Assembly (NCBI GenBank): GCA_903916775.1
Contig: CAIWXY010000148.1
Coordinates: 1 to 6,706 of the forward strand
Length of the DNA: 6,706 nt
Direction of reading: 5' to 3'
Source: an uncultured Actinomycetes bacterium
Lineage (GTDB): Bacteria > Actinomycetota > Actinomycetes > Nanopelagicales > Nanopelagicaceae
Of this stretch, positions 6,321 to 6,706 are shown piece by piece; within the stretch, counting starts at the first letter, position 1; each line of letters starts with the position of its first letter. The notes under the pieces were generated by a model. That model saw only the letters and a program-made list of their open reading frames with translations, did not search any database and was not told where the DNA came from. The position numbers and the translations under genes were made by a program.

Positions 6321-6706
6321 ATGGTGGCGCGCGCTCTCGGAGTTAGCTTTAGACAAGCACTCCGAAGCGTCGCGCTCACTTTATTTCCGCTCGCATTTGT
6401 AGCACTTTTCACCTGGGCTACTGCGGGAAGCACATCTGGAAACACAACCGATCCGATCCGTGCAACAGGATGGCTTTGGCTCGGCGCCCACTGCATTCCA
6501 TTTCTTCTCCACTCCCAATCTGGGATTAGTTCATCCATGCAGGTTGGGGCGCTATCAATTTTGCCCCTTTCGGGTCTGCTCTTTCCGATATGGGCCATTC
6601 GTCGAAGCTTTCCCAAAGTTCGCGAAGTTGCTCCTCGTGGATTTGGAGCGCAACTACTTTTTGCTCTCTGGTATGCGCTATTCGCTGAGCTCATTGCGTT
6701 AGCTTC
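6321..6706 (+). CDS. DUF6350/PerM-like integral membrane protein, 3' partial
   Basis: From ATG at 6321 the frame is open to the right edge: 128 codons, then two bases of the next. Three hydrophobic stretches are visible at about residues 17-35, 76-93 and 109-128, separated by short polar or basic loops (RRSFPKVREVAPRG, 94-107). The second segment's PLSGLLFPIWAIRR and the earlier WLWLGAHCIPF (51-61) resemble the DUF6350 family, annotated in mycobacteria as cell-division protein PerM. That family usually follows sucCD and precedes purN/purH in actinobacteria, which agrees with the position here. It starts 19 bases after sucD, with no hairpin between and no good Shine-Dalgarno, so it is probably in the sucCD transcript. 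A GTG follows the ATG directly and could be the alternative start. The function in this organism is inferred only from family and context. Confidence 0.78.
   Translation, partial: MVARALGVSFRQALRSVALTLFPLAFVALFTWATAGSTSGNTTDPIRATGWLWLGAHCIPFLLHSQSGISSSMQVGALSILPLSGLLFPIWAIRRSFPKVREVAPRGFGAQLLFALWYALFAELIALA

Noticed and set aside
6221..6694. 157-codon minus-strand frame across the end of sucD and the downstream region
   Set aside because: It is rich in Ser, Arg and Pro without domain features, and it runs antisense to sucD and to a membrane-protein frame with clear hydrophobic segments.

Overview
The window looks like a core-genome segment of an actinobacterium with mid-range G+C. The order pcrA, sucC, sucD, then a DUF6350/PerM-type membrane protein is a familiar actinobacterial arrangement. 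The compact spacing, possible leaderless starts and sampled G+C of roughly 43-58% fit a small-genome freshwater lineage such as acI/Nanopelagicales or a Luna-type relative. The phylum is well supported by gene order and protein type; the lineage is a guess.

Layout, left to right. Bases 1-1166 (+) hold the 3' part of a secreted-type M6-family zinc metalloprotease whose true start lies before the window. Bases 1163-1888 (-) hold a PIG-L/LmbE-family N-acetylglucosaminyl-type deacetylase, convergent with the protease and overlapping it by 4 bases at the stop codons. A 33-base divergent gap (1889-1921) carries two mirror-placed -10 hexamers, each exactly 6 bases before an ATG, so both flanking genes are predicted to be leaderless. 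Bases 1922-4144 (+) encode the UvrD/PcrA-type superfamily 1 DNA helicase with its C-terminal Tudor-like domain. A 111-base gap (4145-4255) holds a tentative promoter, a small hairpin and a weak ribosome binding site. Bases 4256-5416 and 5417-6301 (+) encode the beta and alpha subunits of succinyl-CoA synthetase, abutting with no spacer. From 6321 (+) a DUF6350/PerM-like polytopic membrane protein begins and runs off the right edge.

Functionally, sucCD form one TCA-cycle enzyme and are surely co-transcribed; the membrane protein 19 bases downstream is probably in the same unit. PcrA serves DNA repair and replication-fork maintenance. The deacetylase and helicase share only a promoter region, and the protease is an accessory secreted enzyme with lower G+C than its neighbours. 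No RNA genes, insertion sequences, CRISPR arrays or tandem repeats were seen, and I found no clear undescribed multi-gene system. The most interesting items are the symmetric leaderless divergent promoter pair, the 5'-truncated protease, and the hairpin in the sucC leader.
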